Notes: generated from the sequence alone by a model not told the origin. A stretch of DNA of 64,000 nucleotides from Burkholderia sp. FERM BP-3421 (GCF_028657905.1 NZ_CP117782.1:3410001-3474000); one strand, 5' to 3'; counted from the first letter of the stretch, positions 19,526 through 28,947 are shown. A program made the numbers and translations.

Positions 19526-19756
19526 ATGGGTGGACTGAGTATTTGGCACTGGCTGATCGTGCTGTTGATCGTCGCGCTGGTGTTCGGCACGAAGAAGCTG
19601 CGCAATATCGGCAGCGACCTCGGCGGTGCGGTGAAGGGCTTCAAGGACGGCATGCGCGAGTCCGAGGGTTCGGATGCGCAGCAGCTGCCGCGCGCGGGGT
19701 CGGTCGACGTCGACGCGAAGGAAGCGGCGCGTTCGTCCGATTCCCACAAGGCTTGA
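19526..19756 (+). CDS. tatA: Sec-independent translocase subunit TatA
   Basis: A 76-residue protein with one N-terminal membrane helix (WHWLIVLLIVALVFGTKKL), the FGTKKL hinge, an amphipathic helix (GGAVKGFKDGM) and an acidic tail. It forms the size-variable Tat channel. ATG 19526 gives the standard MGGLSIWHW start. Confidence 0.95.
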   Translation: MGGLSIWHWLIVLLIVALVFGTKKLRNIGSDLGGAVKGFKDGMRESEGSDAQQLPRAGSVDVDAKEAARSSDSHKA

Positions 19757-19782
19757 CGCCCGCGCGCTGACGGATCGCCGCG

Positions 19783-20307
19783 ATGCTCGATCTGGGTCTT
19801 TCGAAGATGGCGCTGATCGGCGTCGTCGCGCTCGTCGTGCTCGGCCCCGAGCGGCTGCCGCGCGTCGCGCGCACGGCCGGCGCGCTGTTCGGGCGCGCGC
19901 AGCGCTATATCAACGACGTGAAGGCGGAAGTCTCGCGCGAAATCGAACTCGATGCGCTGCGCACGATGAAGACGGATTTCGAGGCGGCCGCGCGCAACGT
20001 CGAAACCACGATTCACGACAACGTGCGGCAGCACGAGACCGATCTCAACGACGCCTGGCGTTCGACGGTCGATCCCGACAGCGCCGCGGCGACGGCCGCC
20101 GCGGCTGACGCCGGCGCGCCCGGGCCGTCCTCGTGGCGCAGCACGGTCGCCGCCGCGCCGAAGCGTCGCAACTGGCGTGTGAAGACGACCGCGACGCCCG
20201 TGTGGTACAAGCGCGCGACCGCGCGCCGCGCGCACGTGCAGTCGGGCGCCGCGCGCGTCGCCCGGCATCAGCCGGCGAGCCTGCGTCGCCCCGTGCGCTT
20301 CTTCTGA
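19783..20307 (+). CDS. tatB: Twin-arginine translocase subunit TatB
   Basis: A 174-residue protein beginning MLDLGLSKMALIGVVALVVLG with the invariant Glu-Pro-type hinge (LGPERLPRVARTAG) and a long amphipathic helix. The C-terminus is long, Ala/Arg-rich and ends in RPVRFF. TatB recognises twin-arginine signal peptides together with TatC. It lies between tatA and tatC. Confidence 0.93.
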   Translation: MLDLGLSKMALIGVVALVVLGPERLPRVARTAGALFGRAQRYINDVKAEVSREIELDALRTMKTDFEAAARNVETTIHDNVRQHETDLNDAWRSTVDPDSAAATAAAADAGAPGPSSWRSTVAAAPKRRNWRVKTTATPVWYKRATARRAHVQSGAARVARHQPASLRRPVRFF

Positions 20308-20345
20308 GCGATGATTCGCGCCCATTATTCCAACCGAGGGCCGGT

Positions 20346-21122
20346 GTGAACGACCCCCAGCGTAATCCGGACGACGCGCCGGAAGAAACCTTCATTTCCC
20401 ATCTCGTCGAACTGCGCGACCGCATCATCCGGGCGGGCGCGGCGGTCATCGTCGTGTTCCTCGGGCTCGTCTACTGGGCGCCCGACATCTTCCGGCTGCT
20501 CGCGCGCCCGCTGATGCAGAACCTGCCGAAGGACGGCAAGATGATCGTCACCGACGTCACCGGCTCGTTCTTCGTGCCGATGAAGGTGACGATGCTGGTC
20601 GCGCTCGTGATCGCGCTGCCGATCGTGCTTTACCAGATCTGGGCGTTCGTCGCGCCGGGCCTCTACCAGCATGAGAAGAAGCTCGTCGGGCCGCTCGTCG
20701 GCAGCAGCTACGTGCTGTTCCTGTGCGGCATGGCCTTCGCGTACTTCATCGTGTTCCCCACCATCTTCCGCGTGATGGCGCACTACAACGCGCCGCTCGG
20801 CGCGGAGATGACGACCGATATCGATAATTACCTGAGCTTCGTGCTCGGGATGTTCATCGCGTTCGGGGTCACCTTCGAAGTGCCGGTGGTCGTCGTGCTG
20901 CTCGTCCGGATGGGCGTGCTGACGGTGCAGAAGCTCAAGGAGATCCGCCCGTACGTGATTGTCGGCGCATTCGTGGTGGCCGCGGTGGTGACGCCGCCCG
21001 ACGTGTTCTCGCAGCTGATGCTCGCGTTGCCGCTCGTGGTGCTGTACGAGGCCGGGATCATCGCGGCGCGGCTGTTCGTCAAGCCGCCGGTGAAGGAAAA
21101 GGAAGCGGAAGCCGCGTCGTGA
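20346..21122 (+). CDS. tatC: Twin-arginine translocase subunit TatC
   Basis: A 258-residue six-helix membrane protein: FISHLVELRDRIIR (conserved N-terminal E and R), FFVPMKVTMLVALVIALPIV, and the FGVTFEVPVVVVLLVRMG segment. Start GTG 20346, with GAGGG about 9 nt upstream. It binds the RR signal peptide. The Rieske protein encoded at 23578 is a probable Tat substrate. Confidence 0.95.
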   Translation: MNDPQRNPDDAPEETFISHLVELRDRIIRAGAAVIVVFLGLVYWAPDIFRLLARPLMQNLPKDGKMIVTDVTGSFFVPMKVTMLVALVIALPIVLYQIWAFVAPGLYQHEKKLVGPLVGSSYVLFLCGMAFAYFIVFPTIFRVMAHYNAPLGAEMTTDIDNYLSFVLGMFIAFGVTFEVPVVVVLLVRMGVLTVQKLKEIRPYVIVGAFVVAAVVTPPDVFSQLMLALPLVVLYEAGIIAARLFVKPPVKEKEAEAAS

Positions 21123-21265
21123 GCGTGCTTGGCGTGCCCGCTTCCGCTGGACGAGCCCTGCACGCTGCTTCCCTCTGCCTGATCGCGCATGGACATCCGG
21201 TCGGCGGCTGAGGCGACGCCATCCGCATCTTGTCGGGGCGGTTTTCCGGCCGGCCTGCCAGAATG

Positions 21266-21303
21266 AAAAACCCCGCGTCTGCATTGCGCAGCGCGGGGTT
21301 TTT
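21266..21303. terminator. Bidirectional intrinsic terminator between tatC and the DegS-like gene
   Basis: A perfect 12-bp stem: AAAAACCCCGCG (21266-21277) pairs with CGCGGGGTTTTT (21292-21303) across a 14-nt loop. The A-run on one side and the T-run on the other give U-tracts on both strands. It therefore serves both tatC (+) and the convergent protease gene (-). Confidence 0.9.
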
Positions 21304-21382
21304 TGTCGGACGCGTCCAGGCCATCCGCTGTCCGAAGCCCGCGCCGCGCCTCGACGCAACGGCGGGCGCGGCGCGCCGCCCG

Positions 21383-22591
21383 TTATTCCGTGTCGTCGCC
21401 TTCCTGGTCGCTCAGCGCCTGCTTCGGCGGCGGCGGACGCTTGCCGATCACGACCGTCAGGTCGAATTCCTTGCCCTTGCGCACGACGTGAACCTTGGTC
21501 GGCGTGCCGGGCTTGATCTGCGCGACGACGTTCAAGAGCCGCGTGGTGTCGGAGATCGTCTCGCCGTTGACCGACACGAGGATGTCGCCCGGCTTGATGC
21601 CCGCCTTGTCGGCCGGGCCGCCCTGCAGCACGCCGGCGACGATCGCGCCGCTCTTCTGTTCGAGCCCGAACGATTCGGCGATCTCCGGCGTGACGTCCTG
21701 CGGCTCGACGCCGATCCAGCCGCGCGTGACGCCGCCCATCGTGATGATGCTCTCGAGCACGGTGCGGGCGGTGGAGACGGGGATCGCGAAGCCGATCCCG
21801 AGCGAGCCGCCCGAGCGCGAGTAGATCGCGGTGTTGATGCCGAGCAGGTTGCCGTTCACGTCGACGAGCGCGCCGCCGGAATTGCCGGGATTGATCGGCG
21901 CGTCGGTCTGGATGAAGTTCTCGAAGGTGTTGATGCCGAGATGGTTGCGGCCGAGCGCGCTGATGATGCCCATCGTGACGGTCTGGCCGACGCCGAACGG
22001 ATTGCCGATCGCGAGCACCACATCGCCGACGCGGGACTGGTCGGAGCGGCCGAGCGTGATCGTCGGCAGGTTGGTCATGTTGATCTTGAGCACGGCCAGA
22101 TCGGTCTCGGGATCGCTGCCGATCACCTTGGCGGTGGCGGTGCGGCCGTCGGCGAGCGCGACTTCGATCTGGTCGGCGCCGTCGACCACATGCTGGTTCG
22201 TTAGAATGTAACCTTCCGAGCTCACGATGACGCCCGAGCCCAGATTCGCCGCCGGCTCCTCTTGTTGCTTGTGCGCATTGCGGTCGCCGAAGAAATACCG
22301 GAACAATGGATCCTTCGCGCGCGGATCCGGCGGCAGCGAGCCGTCCTTGCTCGAGAACACGTTGACGACCGCAGGCATGGCCTTTTGCGCGGCGTCCGCA
22401 TAGGAAGTCTGCGCGGGCGCGCCGCCGACGCCGGGCGCCACCTCGCGCAGCGCCACGATCGGCGCCGCCAGCTGCTTGCCGAGCTGCCCCTGCCGCTGCA
22501 GCCATTGCGGCTTGAGCGTCGCGACGATGAACATCAGCGCGAGCAGCACCGTCACCGCTTGGGCGAAGAACAGCCAGAAGCGTCTAAGCAT
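21383..22591 (-). CDS. Trypsin-like periplasmic serine protease, DegS/AlgW/DegP family
   Basis: A 402-residue HtrA-family protease. One uncleaved N-terminal anchor (about residues 5-26), then a trypsin-like domain with His134 (TNQHVVDG), Asp164 (ETDLAVLK) and Ser238 (INPGNSGGAL). A single PDZ domain follows (about 290-390, with GWIGVEPQDV and GGPADKAGIKPGDIL). One PDZ plus an anchor resembles DegS/AlgW, which start the sigma-E envelope stress cascade; that role is inferred. Divergent from the Nif3-like gene, with 21 nt between start codons. Confidence 0.87.
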   Translation of the reverse strand: MLRRFWLFFAQAVTVLLALMFIVATLKPQWLQRQGQLGKQLAAPIVALREVAPGVGGAPAQTSYADAAQKAMPAVVNVFSSKDGSLPPDPRAKDPLFRYFFGDRNAHKQQEEPAANLGSGVIVSSEGYILTNQHVVDGADQIEVALADGRTATAKVIGSDPETDLAVLKINMTNLPTITLGRSDQSRVGDVVLAIGNPFGVGQTVTMGIISALGRNHLGINTFENFIQTDAPINPGNSGGALVDVNGNLLGINTAIYSRSGGSLGIGFAIPVSTARTVLESIITMGGVTRGWIGVEPQDVTPEIAESFGLEQKSGAIVAGVLQGGPADKAGIKPGDILVSVNGETISDTTRLLNVVAQIKPGTPTKVHVVRKGKEFDLTVVIGKRPPPPKQALSDQEGDDTE

Positions 22592-22612
22592 TTGAAGATA
22601 TTAGAGGTTTAT

Positions 22613-23359
22613 ATGGATCGGATCGAACTTGAATTGTACTTGAACAATACCCTCGAAACCGCCCGCTTCAAGGACTATTGCCCCAACGGTCTGCAGGTGG
22701 AAGGACGTCGCCGGATCGAGAAGATCGCCACCGGCGTGACCGCATCGGTCGCGTTTCTCGACCGCGCGCTCGAGTGGGGCGCCGACGCGGTGCTGGTCCA
22801 TCACGGCTACTTCTGGCGCAACGAGGCGCCGTCGATCACGGGCCGCAAGCACCAGCGCCTGAAGCGCCTGCTCGCGAACGACCTGAACCTGTTCGCGTTT
22901 CATCTGCCGCTCGACGCGCACCCCGAACTCGGCAACAACGCGCAACTGGGCGAGCGCCTCGGCCTGATCGGCGACGCGCGCTTCGGCGACCAGGACCTCG
23001 GCTGGCTGGCGACGCTGCCGATGCCCGTCACGCTCGAGCATTTCACCGCGAAGGTCGAGCAGACGCTCGGCCGCACCCCGCTCGTGCTCGGCGACGCGGA
23101 TCTGCAGCTGCGCCGCGTCGCATGGTGCACGGGCGGCGCGCAGAGCTATTTCGACGCGGCGATCGAGGCGGGCGCCGATGTGTTCCTGACCGGCGAGGCG
23201 TCGGAATTCGTCACGCATGCGGCGGCCGAGAGCGGCGTCGCGTTCGTTGCGGCGGGGCACCATGCGACCGAGCGCTACGGGATCCAAGCGCTCGGTCGCC
23301 ATTTGTCGGAGAAATTCGATCTCGAGCACCTTTTCATCGACATCCACAATCCGGTTTGA
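22613..23359 (+). CDS. Nif3-like dinuclear metal centre protein (YbgI/DUF34)
   Basis: A 248-residue Nif3 family protein: DYCPNGLQVEG at the N-terminus, metal-binding VLVHHGYFW, FHLPLDAHPELGNNAQL, and the C-terminal ADVFLTGEASEF plus AAGHHATERYGI. The His pairs and Glu fit the dinuclear metal site. Biochemical function is uncertain. It is transcribed away from the protease gene and towards petABC. Confidence 0.9.
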   Translation: MDRIELELYLNNTLETARFKDYCPNGLQVEGRRRIEKIATGVTASVAFLDRALEWGADAVLVHHGYFWRNEAPSITGRKHQRLKRLLANDLNLFAFHLPLDAHPELGNNAQLGERLGLIGDARFGDQDLGWLATLPMPVTLEHFTAKVEQTLGRTPLVLGDADLQLRRVAWCTGGAQSYFDAAIEAGADVFLTGEASEFVTHAAAESGVAFVAAGHHATERYGIQALGRHLSEKFDLEHLFIDIHNPV

Positions 23360-23577
23360 GGGTCCGATTTGGTGCGCTGCACCTAGAAAATCGAATGTAG
23401 TAAACGCTTAATATGCGATTGAAATAATCGCTTCGATAGTGCGTGGAAACCCTTATCAATCAAGGGCTTCAAGCAGTATTTCGCATCCGGGCCTTGTAAA
23501 TGGCGACTCCATTCCCGCACACTAGCGGCGGTATGAAAAGTCGTGACGGAAAATCCAACTCAGAAGTGGGGCGTGTG

Positions 23578-24198
23578 ATGCGAGACAAAGAAGAGAAACG
23601 CGTCGACAGCGGCCGCCGTACCTGGCTGATTGCGACATCCGTAGCAGGTGGCGTAGGAGGCGTTGCCACCGTAATACCGTTCGCGGCGTCGCTCGCGCCG
23701 TCCGCGAAGGCGAAAGCGGCCGGCGCGCCGGTCGAGGTCGATATCGGCGAGCTGAAGCCGGGCGAGATGCTCACCGTGGCATGGCGCGGCAAGCCGGTCT
23801 GGATCCTGAATCGCACCGAAGCGATGCTGACCGACGTCACCAAGGCCGACAAGGAAGTGGCCGATCCGCAGTCGAAGACCCCGTATTCCATGCCGTTGCC
23901 CGCGTATTGCGCGAATGAATATCGTGCGCGGGCCGATCGCAAGAACATCCTCGTCGTGGTCGCGGTGTGCACCCACCTGGGCTGCACCCCGACCCAGCGC
24001 TTCACGCCGGGGCCGCAGCCGAACCTGCCGGACGATTGGCCGGGCGGCTTCCTGTGCCCCTGCCACGGTTCGACCTACGATCTGGCCGGCCGCGTCTTCA
24101 AGAACAAGCCCGCACCGCAGAATCTCGATGTTCCGCCCTACATGTTCACGTCGGCCAACACCCTCGTGATCGGCAGGGACGAGAAAGGAGAAGCGTAA
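23578..24198 (+). CDS. petA: Cytochrome bc1 Rieske iron-sulfur subunit PetA
   Basis: A 206-residue Rieske protein. Cluster motifs are CTHLGC (Cys131, His133, Cys136) and CPCHGS (Cys160, Cys162, His163). The N-terminus carries twin arginines (DSGRRTWLIATS) and a hydrophobic anchor, typical of Tat-dependent Rieske proteins. ATG 23578 is preferred to 23500, which would add 26 residues before this anchor. Directly abuts petB. Confidence 0.94.
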   Translation: MRDKEEKRVDSGRRTWLIATSVAGGVGGVATVIPFAASLAPSAKAKAAGAPVEVDIGELKPGEMLTVAWRGKPVWILNRTEAMLTDVTKADKEVADPQSKTPYSMPLPAYCANEYRARADRKNILVVVAVCTHLGCTPTQRFTPGPQPNLPDDWPGGFLCPCHGSTYDLAGRVFKNKPAPQNLDVPPYMFTSANTLVIGRDEKGEA

Positions 24199-25581
24199 AT
24201 GGCGACGGATAACAAGGAAGTCTCCACGACAGGTTTCATGGGCTGGGTCGACCAACGCTTCCCGCTCACTTCCACCTGGAAGAAGCACGTTTCCGAGTAC
24301 TACGCGCCGAAGAACTTCAACTTCTGGTACTTCTTCGGGTCGCTCGCGCTGCTGGTGCTCGTGAACCAGATCGTCACCGGCATCTTCCTCACGATGAACT
24401 ACAAGCCCGATGCGACCCTCGCGTTCGCATCGGTCGAGTACATCATGCGCGAGGTGCCGTGGGGCTGGCTGATCCGCTACTTGCACTCGACGGGCGCGTC
24501 GATGTTCTTCGTGGTCGTTTACCTGCACATGTTTCGCGGGCTGCTGTACGGGTCTTACCGCAAGCCGCGCGAACTGGTGTGGATCTTCGGCTGCGCGATC
24601 TTCCTGTGCCTGATGGCCGAGGCGTTCTTCGGCTACCTGCTGCCGTGGGGCCAGATGTCGTTCTGGGGCGCGCAGGTGATCGTGAACCTGTTCTCGGCGA
24701 TCCCGTTCGTCGGTCCGGACCTGTCGCTGTGGATCCGCGGCGACTACGTGGTGTCGGACGTCACGCTGAACCGCTTCTTCGCGTTCCACGTGATCGCGAT
24801 CCCGCTGGTGCTGGTCGGGCTCGTGGTCGCGCACCTGGTCGCGCTGCACGAAGTGGGGTCGAACAACCCGGACGGCGTCGAGATCAAGGCGAAGAAGGAC
24901 GAGAACGGCATCCCGCTCGACGGCATTCCGTTCCACCCGTACTACTCGGTGCACGACTTCCTCGGCGTGTGCGTGTTCCTGATGGTGTTCGCGCTGATCG
25001 TGTTCTTCGCGCCGGAGATGGGCGGCTACTTCCTCGAGGCGAACAACTTCGTGCCGGCGAACCCGCTGCAGACGCCGCCCGAGATCGCGCCCGTCTGGTA
25101 CTTCACCGCGTTCTACGCGATGCTGCGCGCGACCACCGACCCGTTCAAGATCGTGCTGATGATCGTGATCGCGGCGCTCGGCGTGCTGGCGCTGATCCGC
25201 GCGCGCGGCAGATGGAAGATCGGGCTGCCGGTGCTGGCCGCCGCCGTGGTCGTCTTCATGTACGTGACCGAGGCGAAGTTCTGGGGCGTGGTGGTGATGG
25301 GCGCGGCCGTCGTGTCGCTGTTCTTCCTGCCCTGGCTCGACCGCAGCCCGGTGAAGTCGATCCGCTACCGGCCGCTGTTCCACAAGGTGTTCTACGGCAT
25401 CTTCGTGCTGGTGTTCCTGACGCTCGCGTTCCTCGGCACGCGGCCGCCTTCGCCCGCGGCGACGCTGATCGCCCAGATCTGCGCGCTCGTGTACTTCGCG
25501 TTCTTCCTCGGCATGCCGTTCTGGACGCCGCTTGGCAGGTTCAAGCAGCCGCCCGAGCGCGTGACGTTCAAGCCCCACTAA
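24199..25581 (+). CDS. petB: Cytochrome b subunit of bc1 complex PetB
   Basis: A 460-residue membrane protein with N-terminal cytochrome b helices (HSTGASMFFVVVYLHMFRG and FFAFHVIAIPLVLVGLVVAH contain haem-ligand His pairs). The quinol-site loop PVWYFTAFYAMLRA occupies the PEWY position as PVWY. The C-terminal part adds extra membrane helices. It oxidises ubiquinol and forms one operon with petA and petC. Confidence 0.95.
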   Translation: MATDNKEVSTTGFMGWVDQRFPLTSTWKKHVSEYYAPKNFNFWYFFGSLALLVLVNQIVTGIFLTMNYKPDATLAFASVEYIMREVPWGWLIRYLHSTGASMFFVVVYLHMFRGLLYGSYRKPRELVWIFGCAIFLCLMAEAFFGYLLPWGQMSFWGAQVIVNLFSAIPFVGPDLSLWIRGDYVVSDVTLNRFFAFHVIAIPLVLVGLVVAHLVALHEVGSNNPDGVEIKAKKDENGIPLDGIPFHPYYSVHDFLGVCVFLMVFALIVFFAPEMGGYFLEANNFVPANPLQTPPEIAPVWYFTAFYAMLRATTDPFKIVLMIVIAALGVLALIRARGRWKIGLPVLAAAVVVFMYVTEAKFWGVVVMGAAVVSLFFLPWLDRSPVKSIRYRPLFHKVFYGIFVLVFLTLAFLGTRPPSPAATLIAQICALVYFAFFLGMPFWTPLGRFKQPPERVTFKPH

Positions 25582-25601
25582 GCGAGCGAGGAGAACACGA
25601 C

Positions 25602-26360
25602 ATGAAGAAACTGCTTTCGACGCTCGCGCTGATCGGCGCGACGGCGTGTGCGCTGCTGGCGGCGCCGGCTTGGGCGGATGAGGGTAATTTTCCGCTCGAC
25701 CGCGCACCGGATAACACGGAAAATCTCGTGTCCTTGCAGCACGGCGCGCAATTGTTTGTAAACTATTGCCTGAACTGCCATAGCGCGAACCTGATGCGCT
25801 ACAACCGTCTGACGGATCTCGGCATTTCGCAGAAGGAGATCGAGAAGAATCTCCTGTTCACGACCGACAAGGTCGGCAACACGATGTCGGTCGCGATGCG
25901 GCCCGACGATGCGAAGAGCTGGTTCGGCGCAACGCCGCCCGATCTGTCGGTCGAGGCCCGGGCGCGCAGCCGCGACTGGCTGTATACATACCTGCGCAGC
26001 TTCTACCGCGACGACACGCGTCCGACCGGCTGGAACAACGCGGTATTCGAGAACGTCGGTATGCCCCATGTCCTGTGGCAGTTGCAGGGGCAGCGCACGG
26101 CGAAATTCGAAGAAAAGACGGACGAGGAGACGGGCGAGAAGGTGCGCAAGCTCGTCGGCTTCGAGCAGGTGACGCCGGGGACACTGTCGCCGGTGGATTA
26201 TGATTCTGCCGTGGCCGACCTGGTGGCATACCTGAACTGGATGTCGGAGCCCGCGCAGCAGACCCGCAAGCGGCTTGGCGTGTGGGTGATGCTGTTTCTC
26301 GGCGTCCTGACCTTTTTCGCATGGCGGCTCAATGCCGCCTACTGGAAAGATATCAAGTAA
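25602..26360 (+). CDS. petC: Cytochrome c1 subunit PetC
   Basis: A 252-residue protein with a signal peptide (cleaved around APAWA-DEGN), the haem c site NYCLNCHSANLMRYNRL (Cys56, Cys59, His60) and a C-terminal membrane anchor (VWVMLFLGVLTFFAWRL). It passes electrons from the Rieske centre to soluble cytochrome c. It lies 20 nt after petB with RBS GAGGAG. Confidence 0.95.
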   Translation: MKKLLSTLALIGATACALLAAPAWADEGNFPLDRAPDNTENLVSLQHGAQLFVNYCLNCHSANLMRYNRLTDLGISQKEIEKNLLFTTDKVGNTMSVAMRPDDAKSWFGATPPDLSVEARARSRDWLYTYLRSFYRDDTRPTGWNNAVFENVGMPHVLWQLQGQRTAKFEEKTDEETGEKVRKLVGFEQVTPGTLSPVDYDSAVADLVAYLNWMSEPAQQTRKRLGVWVMLFLGVLTFFAWRLNAAYWKDIK

Positions 26361-26453
26361 TCACGCCGTGACCGGCGTGGGGCCGGCGCAAGGAAAGGCC
26401 TGCGGGATGGGCTTTCTGCGCGCTGGCCTTCGGCTTTTTGAGGAAACGTAATT

Positions 26454-27065
26454 ATGATGGTTCTGTATTCCGGCACGACTTGTCCGTTCTCCCAGCGTTG
26501 CCGGCTGGTGCTGTTCGAAAAGGGCATGGATTTCGAGATTCGCGATGTCGACTTGTTCAACAAGCCGGAAGATATCGCCGTGATGAATCCGTATGGTCAG
26601 GTGCCGATTCTCGTCGAGCGGGATCTGATTCTGTATGAATCGAACATCATCAACGAGTATATCGACGAGCGCTTCCCGCACCCGCAGCTGATGCCGGCCG
26701 ACCCGGTGCAGCGCGCGCGCGCGCGGCTGTTCCTGCTCAATTTCGAGAAGGAGCTGTTCGTGCACGTGAGCACGCTCGAGAACGAGAAGGGCAAGGCGGC
26801 GGAGAAGAACCACGAGAAGGCGCGCCTCGCGATCCGCGATCGCCTGACGCAGCTCGCGCCGATCTTTCTGAAGAACAAGTACATGCTGGGTGAAGAGTTC
26901 TCGATGCTCGACGTCGCGATTGCGCCGCTGCTGTGGCGCCTCGATCACTACGGGATCGAGCTGTCGAAGAATGCGGCGCCGCTGATGAAGTACGCGGAGC
27001 GGATTTTCAGCCGCCCGGCGTATATCGAAGCGCTGACGCCGTCCGAAAAGGTCATGCGTCGTTGA
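26454..27065 (+). CDS. sspA: Stringent starvation protein A (GST-fold)
   Basis: A 203-residue glutathione-S-transferase-fold protein: VLYSGTTCPFSQRCRLVLFEKGM (thioredoxin-like domain), NPYGQVPILVERDLILYESNIINEY and a C-terminal helical domain. In E. coli SspA binds RNA polymerase and affects stationary-phase and phage-gene transcription. It is followed by sspB, as in E. coli, and preceded by petC. Confidence 0.93.
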   Translation: MMVLYSGTTCPFSQRCRLVLFEKGMDFEIRDVDLFNKPEDIAVMNPYGQVPILVERDLILYESNIINEYIDERFPHPQLMPADPVQRARARLFLLNFEKELFVHVSTLENEKGKAAEKNHEKARLAIRDRLTQLAPIFLKNKYMLGEEFSMLDVAIAPLLWRLDHYGIELSKNAAPLMKYAERIFSRPAYIEALTPSEKVMRR

Positions 27066-27127
27066 GTCTGGTTGCGGAGCGGCGATGCGGCGGGGGCCGC
27101 GTCGTCACTCCCGTTTGAGGACGGTTG

Positions 27128-27616
27128 ATGCAAGAGATTTCCACGAAGCCTTATTTGCTGCGCGCGCTGTACGAGTGGTGTACGGATAACGGCTATACGC
27201 CACATATCGCGGTGCGCGTCGACAATTCGACGCGCGTGCCGCGCCAGTTCGTGCGCGACGGCGAGATCGTGTTGAACATCAGCTTCGAGGCGACGAGCCA
27301 GCTGCAGATGGGTAACGAATGGATCGAGTTCACCGCGCGCTTCTCCGGTAAGGCCCACAAGATCGAGGTGCCGGTCGCCAACGTGCTCGCGATCTATGCG
27401 CGCGAGAACGGGCAGGGCATGGCGTTCCAGGTCGAGGCGGTCGCGGAAGGCGCGGGCGCGCCGTTGGAGTCCGAAGCGGAGGAAGGGGCGACGGTCGAGG
27501 AAGCGGGTGCGGCGGATACGGCCGGCAACGAGGCCGCCAAACCCGCCGATGAGCCGCCCGAGCCCGACGGCGACGGCGCGAAGGGCAGCAGGCCTCGCCT
27601 CAAGATCGTGAAATGA
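27128..27616 (+). CDS. sspB: ClpXP adaptor SspB
   Basis: A 162-residue adaptor: TKPYLLRALYEWCTDNGYTPH start, substrate-binding core (VLNISFEATSQLQMGNEWIEF), a long acidic/Ala-rich linker and a basic C-terminal ClpX-binding tail (GSRPRLKIVK). It delivers ssrA-tagged proteins to ClpXP. ATG 27128 follows a TTG that is also in frame at 27125. Confidence 0.93.
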   Translation: MQEISTKPYLLRALYEWCTDNGYTPHIAVRVDNSTRVPRQFVRDGEIVLNISFEATSQLQMGNEWIEFTARFSGKAHKIEVPVANVLAIYARENGQGMAFQVEAVAEGAGAPLESEAEEGATVEEAGAADTAGNEAAKPADEPPEPDGDGAKGSRPRLKIVK

Positions 27617-27634
27617 GGTAGAATTCGCGGCTAC

Positions 27635-27710
<76 letters not shown>

Positions 27711-27743
27711 AATACCTATCCAAGAGCATCCTTGGAAATCCTG

Positions 27744-27777
27744 AAACCCGTGATAGCATAAGGCTTCGCGGGTTTTT
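27744..27777 (+). terminator. Intrinsic terminator downstream of tRNA-Thr
   Basis: AAACCCG (27744-27750) pairs with CGGGTTT near 27769-27775 and is followed by a run of T. It lies about 35 nt after the tRNA CCA end, and could terminate the sspAB/tRNA transcript. Confidence 0.6.
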
Positions 27778-27825
27778 TTATTCCAGCGTTGTCCAGCGCT
27801 ACCCGTCTGAATCCGGGTGTAGTGG

Positions 27826-28626
27826 TCAACTAATCCCGGACACTGCATTAAGTTTTTCTTCCGCAACCGCCGGCGCCAGTCCGTCATTGAACTGATGCGG
27901 CCGTATCCAGTTGTACCGGTGCATCAGGTAGTGGCTGATGTCCCGCTGTGCCTCCTGCGCCGACATGTAGCCCACTGACGGTAGCCATTCGGTCTTGAAG
28001 CTGCGGAACAACCTCTCCATCGGGGAGTTGTCCCAACAATTTCCTCGACGGCTCATGCTCTGCTGTATCCGATAGCGCCAGAGGCGCTGACGGAATCTCC
28101 GGCTTGCATATTGACCGCCTTGATCCGAGTGAAACAGCAAGCCTTGCGGTCGACCACGTTGCTCGTAGGCCATCTCCAACGCCTGCACGACCAGATCGGC
28201 ATCAGGGCGTGTCGAGAACGCCCAGCCAACAGCCCGACGCGTGAACAGGTCGAGTACTACGGCCAGATAATGCCAACGGCCCTGCGCCCAGACATACGTG
28301 ATGTCACCACACCACACCTGATTCGGCGTACCAACCTCGAATTCGCGATTGAGATGGTTCGGGATATCGATCCGCTCGACCGTGGCCTGCTTGTAGGCAT
28401 GGCGGCCCGGCTGCTTGCAGATCAACCCGAGTTCTTCCATCAAGCGGCTGACCTTGAAGCGGCCAATCGCCGTACCTTCCTCGCGCATCATGCCCATGAT
28501 GCTGCGACTGCCAGCAGAGCTTCGACTCTCGATGAATAGTTCGTGTACCCGGCTACGCAGTGCCATTCGCTCGGCATCAACGCGTCGGGTTCGCCCTCGA
28601 TGGGCATACAGGCAGGACCGCGACAC
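27826..28626 (-). CDS. IS3-family transposase OrfB (DDE integrase core)
   Basis: A 266-residue stretch counted from the GTG at 28626; the frame stays open upstream to the frameshift site near 28731. Integrase-core residues are visible: Asp in WCGDITYVWAQG, Asp in LLFHSDQGGQYAS and Glu in NSPMERLFRSFKTEW, consistent with DDE. The HTH_21-like N-terminal region precedes. In intact IS3 elements this part is made as OrfAB by -1 frameshifting. The catalytic core looks undamaged here, but OrfAB cannot be made because orfA contains a stop codon. Confidence 0.85.
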   Translation of the reverse strand: MSRSCLYAHRGRTRRVDAERMALRSRVHELFIESRSSAGSRSIMGMMREEGTAIGRFKVSRLMEELGLICKQPGRHAYKQATVERIDIPNHLNREFEVGTPNQVWCGDITYVWAQGRWHYLAVVLDLFTRRAVGWAFSTRPDADLVVQALEMAYEQRGRPQGLLFHSDQGGQYASRRFRQRLWRYRIQQSMSRRGNCWDNSPMERLFRSFKTEWLPSVGYMSAQEAQRDISHYLMHRYNWIRPHQFNDGLAPAVAEEKLNAVSGIS

Positions 28627-28679
28627 GTCGAATACCGCGCAGATCAGCTCGACCGATTCGCTTGCGCCAATCTGATCAA

Positions 28680-28947
28680 TTACTTCGTACGTTCGATGCC
28701 TTCCGACATCAAGAGCGCGGCAGCCTTTTTTAAAATGGCCTTCTCACGCTCAAGGCGTTCGATACGCGCCTCGAGTTACTGAATACGCTGTTGATCCGGC
28801 GTGATTGCCTTGCCCTGCGGCGTGACGCCCTGGCGTTCCATCTGAAGTTGCTGCACCCAGCGGCGCAGCACCGTCTCGCCGACGCCGACCGAGCGGCTTG
28901 CTTCTATATGGCTATAGCCCTGGTCGAGCACCAGACACGCGGCTTGC
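28680..28947 (-). pseudogene. IS3-family orfA, 5'-truncated and with internal stop
   Basis: The - strand reads an OrfA helix-turn-helix (AACLVLDQGYSHIEASRSVG, then VLRRWVQQLQMERQG) as far as DQQRIQ, then TAA at 28776-28778. The same frame continues as LEARIERLEREKAILKKAAA to a natural stop at 28680. A GAA-to-TAA change would explain the internal stop. The N-terminal residues before QAACLV do not look like OrfA and come from fused foreign DNA. The A6G slippery heptamer for -1 frameshifting is intact at 28725-28731. Confidence 0.8.

Larger units (their letters stand above)
27818..28947 (-). mobile_element. Truncated IS3-family insertion sequence
   Basis: Carries orfB and most of orfA of an IS3-type element on the - strand. 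The 3' end of the element lies near TGTAGTGGTC (27818), just past the orfB stop. The other end is missing: recognisable OrfA sequence stops near 28947, where unrelated coding DNA begins, so the far inverted repeat and orfA start have been deleted. Together with the orfA nonsense codon, the element is probably immobile. Confidence 0.8.

Noticed and set aside
26380..26440. Possible terminator between petC and sspA
   Set aside because: AAGGCC and GGCCTT can pair, but the loop is long and interrupted; too weak to annotate.
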